Assembly: GCF_900172355.1 (NCBI RefSeq)
Contig: NZ_FWFZ01000003.1
Span: 62,001 to 126,000 of the forward strand
Length of the DNA stretch: 64,000 nucleotides
Source: Roseisalinus antarcticus
GTDB taxonomy: Bacteria > Pseudomonadota > Alphaproteobacteria > Rhodobacterales > Rhodobacteraceae
Reading direction: 5' to 3'
Positions 29,878-37,680 of the stretch are shown one piece after another (the stretch's first letter is position 1; every line of letters begins with the position of its first letter). Position numbers and translations under genes: made by a program. The notes under the pieces are model-generated. The model searched no databases. It was not told where the DNA came from and was given only the letters and a program-made list of their open reading frames with translations.

Positions 29878-31761
29878 ATGTCAGTTCTCATTCTGAGCAT
29901 ACTTGTCCTGCTCGCCTGCACCGCCGCGGTGTCGGCGCTCGCCGTTCAGCAAACAGGGTCGTTGCGGGAGGCTCGAAGGGACCTGAAGGGTACGCGAGAG
30001 GACCTTGTCCGCCAATTGCGTGAGGCCGAACATTTCCGGATGGCTGCAGAACACGCTGACGACGGCATTCTGATCCAGGCCATGAACGGCATCGTCATCT
30101 GGCCGAACCCCGCCTATTGCCGGATCATGGGGCTGCCGCGCACGGCGATCATCGGCCGCAATCCGCTGGAATTCGCGCTGCCGCCCGAGGACGAGCCCGA
30201 CGAGGCGACGATCCGCAACTTCAGGTACAACCCCAAGGATCCGGACTTTCAGAGACTTCAGTTGTTCCGCAACCGCCGGGCGGACGGAACGCTGTTCTGG
30301 AACCAGATCAGCGTCTCCTTCCGGCGGAGTGCAAACGGGCGCGAAAACGCCATCCTTGTCTGTCGCGACGTGACCGAGCAGATCGAGCGGGAAGAGCGAT
30401 TACGCCGCGCAGGCAGAGAGCTGCGCTTTCGCGCGACCCACGATACGATGACCGGCCTTGCCAACCGGACCGAGCTTCTGCGCGTGGGCGACCAGGCACT
30501 CACCACCGCGCGGCAAGAGCAAACCCACACCGGGATGCTGCACATCGACCTCGATAAATTCAAGGAAATCAACGACACACACGGGCATGCCGCCGGCGAC
30601 CAGGTGCTGGTCCACGTCGCTGGGCTACTCAAGACCGGGGTACGCGAGGGGGATCTCGTCGCGCGGGTCGGCGGCGATGAATTCGTGGTGGTCTGCCCGG
30701 GCCTGTCCGAATTGCGCGAATTGCGGCGCATCGCAGACGAGCTGATCGAGCGGGTCTGCACGCCGCTCTACTGGAACGATCGCCACCTGACCTGCGAGGC
30801 GAGCATCGGCGCAGCCCTGTCGTCCAACGACACGGTAGAGGCCGATACCTTGCTCCAGCACGCCGACTTCGCGCTCTACGAGGCCAAGCGCCAGGGTCGC
30901 AACCGGGTCGCGGTCTACGACGAGGCGCTGCATGAGCGTCAAATGAGCGAACAGCGCCGCGCGGGGGAATTGCGCGAGGCGATCCAATTCGAGTCGCTCG
31001 AGACCCATTTTCAGCCCAAGCTGAACCTCAGCACCGGCCGCATCGCCGGCTTCGAGTCGCTCGTCCGCTGGCGCCACCCGACCGAGGGGCTGATGCCGCC
31101 GGGGTCCTTCCTGAAAATCGCGGGTGATCTGGGGATCATGGCCGACGCCGACCTCAGCTCGATGACGCGCGCCCTCGAGATGAAGCATTACCTGGACTGG
31201 TCGGGGCACGGGGGCCTCGACATCGCGTTCAACGCCTCCACGGACCTGCTCCTGCACCCCGACTTCCTGAAACTGCTGATCGGCGGGGTCGAGGATCGCG
31301 GAATCAACCGGTGCGAGGTCACGATCGAGGTGCTCGAGACCACGGTGCTGGGCGACCGGTGGCACGAGACGCCACAGGCACGGGTGATTGCGGACCTGGC
31401 AAATTCCGGTTTCCGGGTCGTGCTGGACGATTTCGGGACCGGCTATGCCGGATTGGCGCACCTTGCGAGCCTGCCCGTCAACGGCGTCAAGATCGACAAG
31501 TCCCTGATCGACGGCATGCTGGACAACCCGACCAGCGGCAAGATCGTCAGGGCGATCATCGACCTCTGCCGCGAACTCGGCCTGGACATCGTGGCCGAAG
31601 GTGTCGAGTCCGCCGCCGTCGCAGACCGGCTCGGGTCGCTCGGCTGCATGGTCCTGCAGGGCTACTGGCTGGCCCATGCCATGCCGGAGGGAGAGGTCCT
31701 GCCGTGGCTGAGCGCCCGGGAAGGCGCCGACGCCAACCGGGACGGCCGGGCCTCGGCGTGA
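29878..31761 (+). CDS. PAS-GGDEF-EAL cyclic-di-GMP signalling protein
   Basis: 627 residues. An N-terminal membrane helix (2-23) is followed by a coiled coil, a PAS domain (about 52-165; NPAYCRIMGLPRTAIIGRNP), GGDEF (185-350) and EAL (365-610). The cyclase site is intact (GGDEF 265-269), with the inhibitory RxxD site (REGD 256-259) five residues before it. The EAL half keeps the metal and catalytic residues: ESL (393-395), FNAST, EVLETT, DDFGTGYAGL, KIDKS, AEGVES and LQGYW. Both synthesis and breakdown of c-di-GMP therefore look possible, with PAS setting the balance. It is divergent from the chemoreceptor gene. Confidence 0.93.
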   Translation: MSVLILSILVLLACTAAVSALAVQQTGSLREARRDLKGTREDLVRQLREAEHFRMAAEHADDGILIQAMNGIVIWPNPAYCRIMGLPRTAIIGRNPLEFALPPEDEPDEATIRNFRYNPKDPDFQRLQLFRNRRADGTLFWNQISVSFRRSANGRENAILVCRDVTEQIEREERLRRAGRELRFRATHDTMTGLANRTELLRVGDQALTTARQEQTHTGMLHIDLDKFKEINDTHGHAAGDQVLVHVAGLLKTGVREGDLVARVGGDEFVVVCPGLSELRELRRIADELIERVCTPLYWNDRHLTCEASIGAALSSNDTVEADTLLQHADFALYEAKRQGRNRVAVYDEALHERQMSEQRRAGELREAIQFESLETHFQPKLNLSTGRIAGFESLVRWRHPTEGLMPPGSFLKIAGDLGIMADADLSSMTRALEMKHYLDWSGHGGLDIAFNASTDLLLHPDFLKLLIGGVEDRGINRCEVTIEVLETTVLGDRWHETPQARVIADLANSGFRVVLDDFGTGYAGLAHLASLPVNGVKIDKSLIDGMLDNPTSGKIVRAIIDLCRELGLDIVAEGVESAAVADRLGSLGCMVLQGYWLAHAMPEGEVLPWLSAREGADANRDGRASA

Positions 31762-31905
31762 TCCCTCCGTCGCCGGCACCCTATGCGGTCGGCTGATCCG
31801 TCAGCCTTCGGGGCTCGGCTCACCCAACCGAGCCGTCTATGGCCGGAGCCAGGTGCGGTCGGTCGATCCAACAATCGACGATGCCCGCTTCGACCGGCTG
31901 TTTCG

Positions 31906-32247
31906 TCAGTCGACGACGCCCAGCTTGACCGGCTGCCCGTGCGGCGTGGCCCGGTAGGCATCGGCCCAGGCCTCCTTCCGACGGCGCAGATCGTCAGGCG
32001 TCAGGACCGTCGTCGCGACGGTCAACGCCTCCAGCGCCTCGAGGGCCGCGCCGTAATAGGCTGCCTCTGTATCCTCGGCGCCCGCGCCTTCGGCCCGCGC
32101 AAGGGCGCCGCCCAGGGCCTCGGCCCAGTCCGCCGCGGTGATCCGGCCGGAGAGGACGAGCGCCTCGGCCATTGCCAGAACCTGCGCATGCCAAGGCTCC
32201 GCAAAGACCGGGCCGCGCGGCGCGAGGAGGTTGTCAGGCCGGAACAA
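31906..32247 (-). CDS. Nitrile hydratase accessory/activator protein
   Basis: 113 residues. The family core FAEPWHAQVLAMAEALVLSGRI and ADWAEALGGAL is clear, as is YYGAALEALEAL. These small proteins help load metal into, and fold, the alpha subunit. No ATG lies at a suitable place. I chose the TTG giving (M)FRPDNLLAPRG, which has GGGAG nine bases upstream and overlaps the 3' end of the beta-subunit gene by 14 bases. A much longer ATG frame reads through the beta gene and is not credible. It is the last gene of the three-gene set. Confidence 0.8.
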   Translation of the reverse strand: MFRPDNLLAPRGPVFAEPWHAQVLAMAEALVLSGRITAADWAEALGGALARAEGAGAEDTEAAYYGAALEALEALTVATTVLTPDDLRRRKEAWADAYRATPHGQPVKLGVVD

Positions 32248-32893
32248 GGTAGGGCTCCCAGAGGTCGAGCAGGACGGTGTCGCGCGGGTCGGCGGTGCCT
32301 CCCCACAGTTCGGGTGCGGTGAAGGCGACGGTATAGAGGTGCCGCCCTTCTTCCAGACCCTCAGCCGAAAGATCCGCATAGATGTGCCCGCCGTGATGCG
32401 CGGTCACCGTGCCGACTGCGCCGCGGGCATAGGCCGGCAGCCGCGTGTGACCGGGCGACCCGTGCCGCAGGGTCCGGACCCTCTCTCCGACCTCGAAGGC
32501 CGGCGGTTCGCCCGGATCGGCGTCGAAGAACGCCTCGTTCGCGCGGACCGCCTCGACCGCGTCCTCGACGCTCCAGATCCTGGCGGTTCCGGGACCTTCC
32601 GGCGTCGCGTCGGCGGCCCTGACGACCTCGTCAAGGCTCACGCCGCCGTCCCGCACCAGGACGCAGAGGCTCTGAATGCACCATTTCTCGAAATAGGGCA
32701 CAGCGTGGTAGACAGCGGGCGGCAGCAGTTCGAGCGTGTGACGCCAGGCGTCGATACTGCCGCCCATCGCTCCCTTGTCCGATGTCTTGGACAGGGCCCA
32801 TTGACGCCGCTCCCACTCGTGCCGGAACGGCGGCGAGGTTACGTCGATCGGGCCGAACCCCTCCTTGCCGCCAAGATCATGGGGGCCGTCCAT
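32234..32893 (-). CDS. nthB: Nitrile hydratase subunit beta
   Basis: 219 residues. It starts MDGPHDLGGKEGFGPI as beta subunits do. The middle has YFEKWCIQSLCVLV, and the C-terminal SH3-like barrel (VGERVRTLRHGSPGHTRLPAY and GHIYADL) completes the family pattern. With the alpha subunit it forms the enzyme that hydrates nitriles to amides in the cytoplasm. The ATG overlaps the alpha stop by one base (TGATG). Confidence 0.93.
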   Translation of the reverse strand: MDGPHDLGGKEGFGPIDVTSPPFRHEWERRQWALSKTSDKGAMGGSIDAWRHTLELLPPAVYHAVPYFEKWCIQSLCVLVRDGGVSLDEVVRAADATPEGPGTARIWSVEDAVEAVRANEAFFDADPGEPPAFEVGERVRTLRHGSPGHTRLPAYARGAVGTVTAHHGGHIYADLSAEGLEEGRHLYTVAFTAPELWGGTADPRDTVLLDLWEPYLVPA

Positions 32894-33543
32894 CAGCCCG
32901 GTCCGTCGGTGTCCGGCAGCGCCAGGTCCCGTTGGGTGCCGATCATGGCGTTGCGGGTCACCAGCGCCGCGAGCCTGTCTTCAGGCCATCCCTCGGTGCC
33001 GGCGGGGCGCTGGGGAACCACGAGATAACGAAGCTCGGCCGTGCTGTCCCAGACCCTGACGCCGACGGCCTCGGGCAGGGTGACGCCGAACTCGGCCAGC
33101 ACCTTGCGCGGTTCGCGCACTGCCCGCGCCCGATAGGCCGCCGAGCGATACCAGATCGGCGACATGCCGAGCAAAGCGAAGGGATAGCAGGAGCAGAGCG
33201 TGCAGACGACCAGGTTCTGCACGCTGTCCGAATTCTCCACCGCCTTCAGGTGGCCGGTGGCATGGCCCTCATACCCGAACTCGCGCACCGCCATGCCGGC
33301 ATTGTCCAGCAGGCGCTGCCGAAAATCGGGGGCCACCCACGACCGGGCCACGACCTCGGCCCCGCGCTTGGGCCCGATCCGTTCGGAATAGGCCTCGATC
33401 CAGGCATCCAGCGTCTCTCGCGCGACATAGCCGCGTTCCACCGCAAGGCTCTCCAGCGCCTTGACGCGCAAGGCGGGATCGGGGGGCAGATGCGAATGCA
33501 GCTCCCGGTGGATATGCGCGGTCTTGTCCCGGTCGAAGGCCAT
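32893..33543 (-). CDS. nthA: Nitrile hydratase subunit alpha, cobalt type
   Basis: 216 residues. The metal claw is C114-T-L-C117-S-C119 followed by Tyr-Pro. Thr after the first Cys is the mark of non-corrin cobalt enzymes, while iron types have Ser. The helix SPIWYRSAAYRARAVREP follows as in known enzymes. The gene order is alpha, beta, accessory. No amidase, regulator or cobalt transporter gene is adjacent. It is divergent from ettA across 108 bases. The ribosome site is weak. Confidence 0.93.
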   Translation of the reverse strand: MAFDRDKTAHIHRELHSHLPPDPALRVKALESLAVERGYVARETLDAWIEAYSERIGPKRGAEVVARSWVAPDFRQRLLDNAGMAVREFGYEGHATGHLKAVENSDSVQNLVVCTLCSCYPFALLGMSPIWYRSAAYRARAVREPRKVLAEFGVTLPEAVGVRVWDSTAELRYLVVPQRPAGTEGWPEDRLAALVTRNAMIGTQRDLALPDTDGPG

Positions 33544-33651
33544 GGATCAAGCTTGCACCCGCCTCCCAATGCGGTCAACCGCCGCCGATTGCACGTGGGC
33601 CGGGCTTTGGATACATGGGCGTCAAACCCCTTCACCCGCAGGAGCCCCCGC

Positions 33652-35307
33652 ATGGCCAGCTACCAGTACGTCTATCACATGGACGGCGTTTCCAAGACCT
33701 ATCCCGGCGGCAAGAAGACCTTCGAGAACATCCGCCTCAGCTTCCTTCCCGGCGTCAAGATCGGCGTGGTCGGCGTCAACGGCGCAGGCAAGTCGACGCT
33801 GCTGCGCATCATGGCCGGCCTCGACAAGGACTTCACCGGCGAGGCCTGGGCCGCCGAGGGGGCCCGCGTCGGCTACCTGCCGCAGGAACCGACCCTCGAC
33901 GAGACCAAGACCGTCCGCGAGAACGTGATGGAAGGCGTGGCCGCCAAGCAGGCGATCCTCGACCGCTACAACGAGCTTGCGATGAACTATTCCGACGAGA
34001 CCGCCGAAGAGATGGCCACGCTTCAGGACCAGATCGACGCGCAGGATCTCTGGGATCTCGATGCCCAGGTCGACGTCTCGATGGAGGCGTTGCGCTGCCC
34101 TCCCGACGATGCGGACGTGTCGACCCTGTCGGGCGGCGAGCGGCGCCGGGTGGCACTGTGCAAGCTGTTGCTCGATGCGCCAGAGATGTTGCTGCTGGAC
34201 GAGCCGACCAACCACCTGGATGCCGAAACGATTGCCTGGCTGCAAAATCACCTGATCGCCTACAAGGGCACGATCCTGGTCGTGACCCACGACCGCTATT
34301 TCCTCGACGACATCACCAGCTGGATCCTGGAGCTCGACCGGGGCCGCGGCATGCCCTACGAGGGCAATTACTCCGCCTGGCTGGAGCAGAAGGCCAAGCG
34401 GCTGGAGCAGGAATCGCGCGAGGACAAGTCCAAGCAGAGGACGCTCGAGCGCGAGCTTGCCTGGATGCGCCAGGGCGCCAAGGCGCGGCAGGCCAAATCC
34501 AAGGCGCGGATCTCGGCCTACGAGGATCTGGCGAACCAGTCCGAGCGCGAGAAGGTCGGCAAGGCGCAGATCATCATCCCCAACGGCCAACGGCTTGGCG
34601 GCAAGGTGATCGAGGTCGAGGGGCTGAAGAAGGCCATGGGCGACAAGCTTCTGATCGAAGACCTGACCTTTTCCTTGCCGCCGGGCGGAATCGTCGGGGT
34701 GATCGGGCCGAACGGTGCGGGCAAATCGACGTTGTTCAAGATGCTCACCGGGAACGAAGATCCTGACGAAGGCTCTGTCAGTTACGGCGACACGGTGCAG
34801 CTGTCCTACGTCGACCAGTCCCGGGACGCGCTGGACCCCGACGCCACTGTCTGGGAGGAGATTTCCGGCGGCGCCGAGATCATCGTGCTGGGCGACGCCC
34901 AGATGAACTCCCGCGCCTATTGCGGCGCGTTCAACTTCAAGGGCGGCGATCAGCAGAAGAAGGTCGGCCTGCTCTCGGGCGGCGAGCGCAACCGCGTGCA
35001 CATGGCAAAGCTTCTAAAATCGGGCGGCAATGTCCTTCTGCTCGACGAGCCGACCAACGACCTGGACGTCGAGACGCTGCGCGCACTCGAGGATGCGCTG
35101 GTCGATTTCGCCGGCTGCGCGGTGGTCATCTCGCACGACCGATTCTTTCTGGATCGGATCTGCACGCATATCCTGGCCTTCGAGGGCGAGGCCCATGTCG
35201 AATGGTTCCAGGGCAATTTCGAGGATTATGAAGAGGACAAGAAACGCCGGCTGGGCGTGGATGCGTTGGAGCCGAAACGGGTTAAATTCAAGAAGTTTTC
35301 GCGGTAG
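33652..35307 (+). CDS. ettA: Energy-dependent translational throttle protein EttA (ABC-F ATPase)
   Basis: 551 residues, soluble with two ABC domains and no membrane segments. Walker A motifs are GVNGAGKST and GPNGAGKST. The signatures are LSGGERRRVALCKLL and LSGGERNRVHMAKLL, and the Walker B motifs LLLDEPTNHLD and LLLDEPTNDLD. An arm insertion and a basic linker (RQAKSKARISAYEDLANQS) fit EttA. EttA binds the ribosomal E site and gates the first elongation steps by energy state. The start MASYQYVYHMDGVSKTYPGG is the family start, with GGAG upstream. Confidence 0.95.
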   Translation: MASYQYVYHMDGVSKTYPGGKKTFENIRLSFLPGVKIGVVGVNGAGKSTLLRIMAGLDKDFTGEAWAAEGARVGYLPQEPTLDETKTVRENVMEGVAAKQAILDRYNELAMNYSDETAEEMATLQDQIDAQDLWDLDAQVDVSMEALRCPPDDADVSTLSGGERRRVALCKLLLDAPEMLLLDEPTNHLDAETIAWLQNHLIAYKGTILVVTHDRYFLDDITSWILELDRGRGMPYEGNYSAWLEQKAKRLEQESREDKSKQRTLERELAWMRQGAKARQAKSKARISAYEDLANQSEREKVGKAQIIIPNGQRLGGKVIEVEGLKKAMGDKLLIEDLTFSLPPGGIVGVIGPNGAGKSTLFKMLTGNEDPDEGSVSYGDTVQLSYVDQSRDALDPDATVWEEISGGAEIIVLGDAQMNSRAYCGAFNFKGGDQQKKVGLLSGGERNRVHMAKLLKSGGNVLLLDEPTNDLDVETLRALEDALVDFAGCAVVISHDRFFLDRICTHILAFEGEAHVEWFQGNFEDYEEDKKRRLGVDALEPKRVKFKKFSR

Positions 35308-35346
35308 CCGGGCCACCGCATCGCCCCCTGCAAACGAGCCGTTCCA

Positions 35347-35386
35347 TCAACGACCGCAGGGCGCCGCCGCGCCCTGCGGTCGTTGA
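35347..35386 (+). terminator. 18-bp perfect inverted repeat after ettA
   Basis: TCAACGACCGCAGGGCGC and its exact complement flank a CGCC loop, 39 bases after the ettA stop. There is no T-run (CTCGAGACTT follows). It is a very stable hairpin, probably a 3'-end stabiliser or terminator. Confidence 0.6.
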
Positions 35387-35394
35387 CTCGAGAC

Positions 35395-35423
35395 TTGCAA
35401 AGCGCCGGCAAAACCGTTAGACA
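35395..35423 (+). promoter_or_regulatory. Putative promoter of the first cold-shock gene
   Basis: TTGCAA, then 17 bases, then TAGACA. This would give a leader of roughly 125 bases before the ATG, matching the long leaders of cold-shock genes. Predicted by eye only. Confidence 0.4.
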
Positions 35424-35556
35424 AGTATCCGCTACATGATCTTCTCTTCGACCCTTCTGTTTTGCTTCATCGGCTCACAGTCCTCGAACCAGACGTGACC
35501 GAGCCGGGCTGCCGCAATGTCGTGGGCAGCAATGCAAACTATGAAGGATTTTTCAC

Positions 35557-35763
35557 ATGGCCAAAGGCACAGTGAAATGGTTCAACGCCACCAAAGGCTT
35601 CGGCTTTATCGCTCCTGAGACGGGCGGCAAGGACGTTTTTGTCCATATCTCCGCCGTCGAGCGTGCAGGCCTGACCGGCCTGAAGGATGACCAGAAGGTC
35701 ACCTACGACGTCGAAGCCGGCCGCGACGGCCGCGAGAGCGCGTCGAACCTTCAGCTGGCGTAA
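35557..35763 (+). CDS. Cold-shock protein (CspA family), copy 1
   Basis: 68 residues, one OB-fold cold-shock domain. The RNA-binding motifs are KGFGFI and VFVHI. The start [20 protein letters not shown] follows AGGA after a long leader. It acts as an RNA chaperone that melts structured mRNA. It is almost the same protein as the second copy 1.26 kb downstream (about 85% identity by eye), with a BLUF photoreceptor gene between them. Confidence 0.95.
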   Translation: MAKGTVKWFNATKGFGFIAPETGGKDVFVHISAVERAGLTGLKDDQKVTYDVEAGRDGRESASNLQLA

Positions 35764-35771
35764 GCCGCTTC

Positions 35772-35808
35772 GCGGGGTGCCCTTCGGGCACCCCGCCCCC
35801 CCCCCCCC
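35772..35808 (+). terminator. Hairpin plus 13-C tract after cold-shock gene 1
   Basis: GCGGGGTGCCC pairs with GGGCACCCCGC around a TTC loop, eight bases after the stop. It is followed by a run of 13 C (35796-35808) where a terminator would have T. The homopolymer may be unstable or a sequencing soft spot. Confidence 0.55.
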
Positions 35809-35889
35809 GGGCAGGACGAGTCAATCGTTGCCCGAATCTTCCCGACATTGTAGGTTTCCAGGCAGCGTACCCGATCGGGAGTATCGCAT

Positions 35890-36318
35890 ATGTCCCTGTT
35901 CCGTCTGATTTACGTCTCCGTTCCGATAGAGACAGGTGAAGACGTCTACGATTCCATTTTCGAGAGTTCACGGCGCAACAACGGCCAGACCTCGGTGACC
36001 GGATCCCTCGTTTATCACGACGCCTTCAACATGCAGGTTCTCGAAGGCCCGCGAAAGCACGTCAGCGACTGCTTCATCCGGATCGCGAGGGACAACAGGC
36101 ACGGCAATATCCTGATTGTGGCCGCGAAAGACGTCCCGCACCGTCTTTTCCCGGATTGGGCGATGCATCGGCTCAACGCCAAGGACCGGCATTCCGATCT
36201 TTTCGCGCGGTATTCCGTGAACGGCCTGTTCGAGCCGCTGTTGCTGTCGCAGACCGCGGTCGAGGAGCTGTGCCGCGGGATTTCGTACCGGGCCACGGCC
36301 GACCTCGACAACGCCTGA
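35890..36318 (+). CDS. BLUF-domain blue-light photoreceptor
   Basis: 142 residues, a short BLUF protein with no output domain. The flavin-site residues are in place: Y8 in RLIYVSV, N31 in SRRNNGQTSVTG, and Q49 in FNMQVLEGP. The segment RLFPDWAMHR is the usual beta5 region (Trp/Met). About 45 residues follow as C-terminal helices. Light rearranges the Tyr-Gln hydrogen bonds around FAD. Short BLUFs signal by binding a partner, which is unknown here. It sits alone between two cold-shock genes in the same orientation. Confidence 0.9.
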   Translation: MSLFRLIYVSVPIETGEDVYDSIFESSRRNNGQTSVTGSLVYHDAFNMQVLEGPRKHVSDCFIRIARDNRHGNILIVAAKDVPHRLFPDWAMHRLNAKDRHSDLFARYSVNGLFEPLLLSQTAVEELCRGISYRATADLDNA

Positions 36319-36457
36319 TCCGCACCGACCCGGCTGCCGATGGCGTTGCTATCCGATATCACTCCGGCCGATATCGGCTGACAGGCGGCGGCTTTTGCCT
36401 GACCTCGCCCCTGGCACCATACCGTCCCCACAGCGCACCTCGCCAAGGGACACGACC

Positions 36458-36562
36458 ATGACACGCCACACCCAACCAGCCCCGCACCCCCTGCCCCGCC
36501 CCACGCCGACGCCGACGGCCGCGCCCGGCGGGTATCGCTTCACCGATTGGGCGGCGATCTGA
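36458..36562 (+). CDS. Possible 34-residue proline/threonine-rich peptide
   Basis: ATG preceded by AAGGGAC at good spacing. The product begins MTRHTQPAPHPLPRP, has a PTPTPT stretch and ends GGYRFTDWAAI. No family is recognised. It lies between the BLUF and second cold-shock genes. The ribosome site is the only support beyond the open frame, so it may be chance. Confidence 0.3.
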   Translation: MTRHTQPAPHPLPRPTPTPTAAPGGYRFTDWAAI

Positions 36563-36815
36563 CCCTGCGCACCAGCGGCCGACGCGGTCCGCAGCGCGAA
36601 ACCGCGCAAGGATTGAGCGATCCTGCCGTTGAAATGAGACTTGCCGCCGGAATCTCTTGAGCGGTCCACGCTCTTGCGCATAGGCTTTTCGGGCTACGTT
36701 CGGACAAATCTGCGACCTGGCGCCGGCTCTGCCGGTCCCGGCAAAGCCAAACCCTGACGAGCCGACCCGCTGCATACCGCGAGCGGCACGACGACCAGAC
36801 TATTGGAGACACGAG

Positions 36816-37022
36816 ATGGCCACCGGCACCGTGAAGTGGTTCAACGCAACAAAAGGCTTCGGCTTTATCGCCCCCGATGGCGGCAGCAAGGACGTCTTCG
36901 TCCATATCAGCGCAGTCGAGCGCGCAGGGCTGACAGGCCTGGCCGACAACCAGAAGGTCACCTTCGACATCGAGGCCGGCCGCGACGGACGCGAAAGCGC
37001 CACGAACATTTCGCTGGCCTGA
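36816..37022 (+). CDS. Cold-shock protein (CspA family), copy 2
   Basis: 68 residues, one cold-shock domain starting [20 protein letters not shown], with KGFGFI and VFVHI motifs. It differs from copy 1 at about ten positions, mostly conservative (for example FDIEAG for YDVEAG). A 250-base gap upstream allows its own promoter and leader. It is probably a tandem duplicate of copy 1 that was later separated by the BLUF gene, or vice versa. Confidence 0.95.
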   Translation: MATGTVKWFNATKGFGFIAPDGGSKDVFVHISAVERAGLTGLADNQKVTFDIEAGRDGRESATNISLA

Positions 37023-37034
37023 TCGGCGAAAGGC

Positions 37035-37057
37035 GGGCGGGGCCTGAGGTCCTGCCC
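37035..37057 (+). terminator. Hairpin after cold-shock gene 2
   Basis: GGGCGGGGCC pairs with GGTCCTGCCC (two G-U pairs) around TGA, 12 bases after the stop. No T-run. Confidence 0.35.
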
Positions 37058-37067
37058 GATCCCGGGC

Positions 37068-37679
37068 TCAGGGCCCGGACCAATCGACATCCCCCGCGGG
37101 CCTGACATTCAGCCTCCCGGCGGGCCAGGGTCGCAATAGCGCCGAGGCCTCCGCCTCGGGTCCACTCAGCCAGGTGGCAAAGTCCTTCCTTTCAAGCAGC
37201 AGGCCCATGCGATCGTGGATATGCCGGACGTCCTCGGACGGGGCACAGGTGACGGTCGCGACCTGCGGCACCCCACGGCCACCGGGGGCGCGCCAGATGT
37301 CGTAGATCGCCGCAAAGGCCAGCAGGCCCCCGTCCTGCGGACTGATCGCATGTGGCGTCTTGCGCCGCACCGCGCCCGTCCATTCGTACCAGCCGTCCGC
37401 GGGCACGATGGCGCGGTGCAGGCCGGCGAAGGCGGATTTCTCGAACAGGGTCTCGGACCGGGCGTTGACAATGGTTTCCAGCACGGGCCGGCCACGGGCG
37501 TTCTTGCGGCCGGCCGGGATCAGGCCCCAGCGCATGTGCTGGACACCGGTCGCCGTCAGGGTCAGCACCTCCTGACCCGGCGCCATATTGGCGCGTGGCG
37601 GGTCTTCGGGCACCCGCGGCACGCCCAGAAAGGCCGCCACCTCGGCCATGGGCCGGGTCAGGAACAGCCGTCCCGGCAC
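37068..37679 (-). CDS. SRAP-family (SOS response-associated peptidase, YedK/HMCES-like) protein lacking Cys2
   Basis: 203 residues from a GTG start that gives (M)PGRLFLTRPMAEVAAFLG. The body matches the SRAP family that crosslinks to abasic sites in single-stranded DNA: MRWGLIPAG, IVNARSETL, AIVPADGWYEW (conserved Glu) and IHDRMGLLL (conserved His). The family normally starts MCGR, where Cys2 makes the DNA adduct; here the second residue is Pro. A longer frame has an earlier ATG, but no start yields MCGR. The GTG lies one base after the tesA stop, so the genes are probably coupled. Confidence 0.8.
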   Translation of the reverse strand: MPGRLFLTRPMAEVAAFLGVPRVPEDPPRANMAPGQEVLTLTATGVQHMRWGLIPAGRKNARGRPVLETIVNARSETLFEKSAFAGLHRAIVPADGWYEWTGAVRRKTPHAISPQDGGLLAFAAIYDIWRAPGGRGVPQVATVTCAPSEDVRHIHDRMGLLLERKDFATWLSGPEAEASALLRPWPAGRLNVRPAGDVDWSGP

Positions 37680-37680
37680 G

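Noticed and set aside
31906-33543. Linking the nitrile hydratase to the amidase at the right edge as one nitrile-to-acid pathway
   Set aside because: They are 30 kb apart in different operons, and the amidase is coupled to an ABC importer; no sequence evidence joins them.
35796-35808. The poly-C run as part of a CRISPR or mobile-element end
   Set aside because: There are no spaced repeats or inverted ends around it; it directly follows a terminator-like hairpin.
36349-36775. Minus-strand frames of 110 and 138 codons between BLUF and the second cold-shock gene
   Set aside because: No ribosome site, and residue composition is that of shadow frames; the plus-strand mini-gene is slightly better supported.
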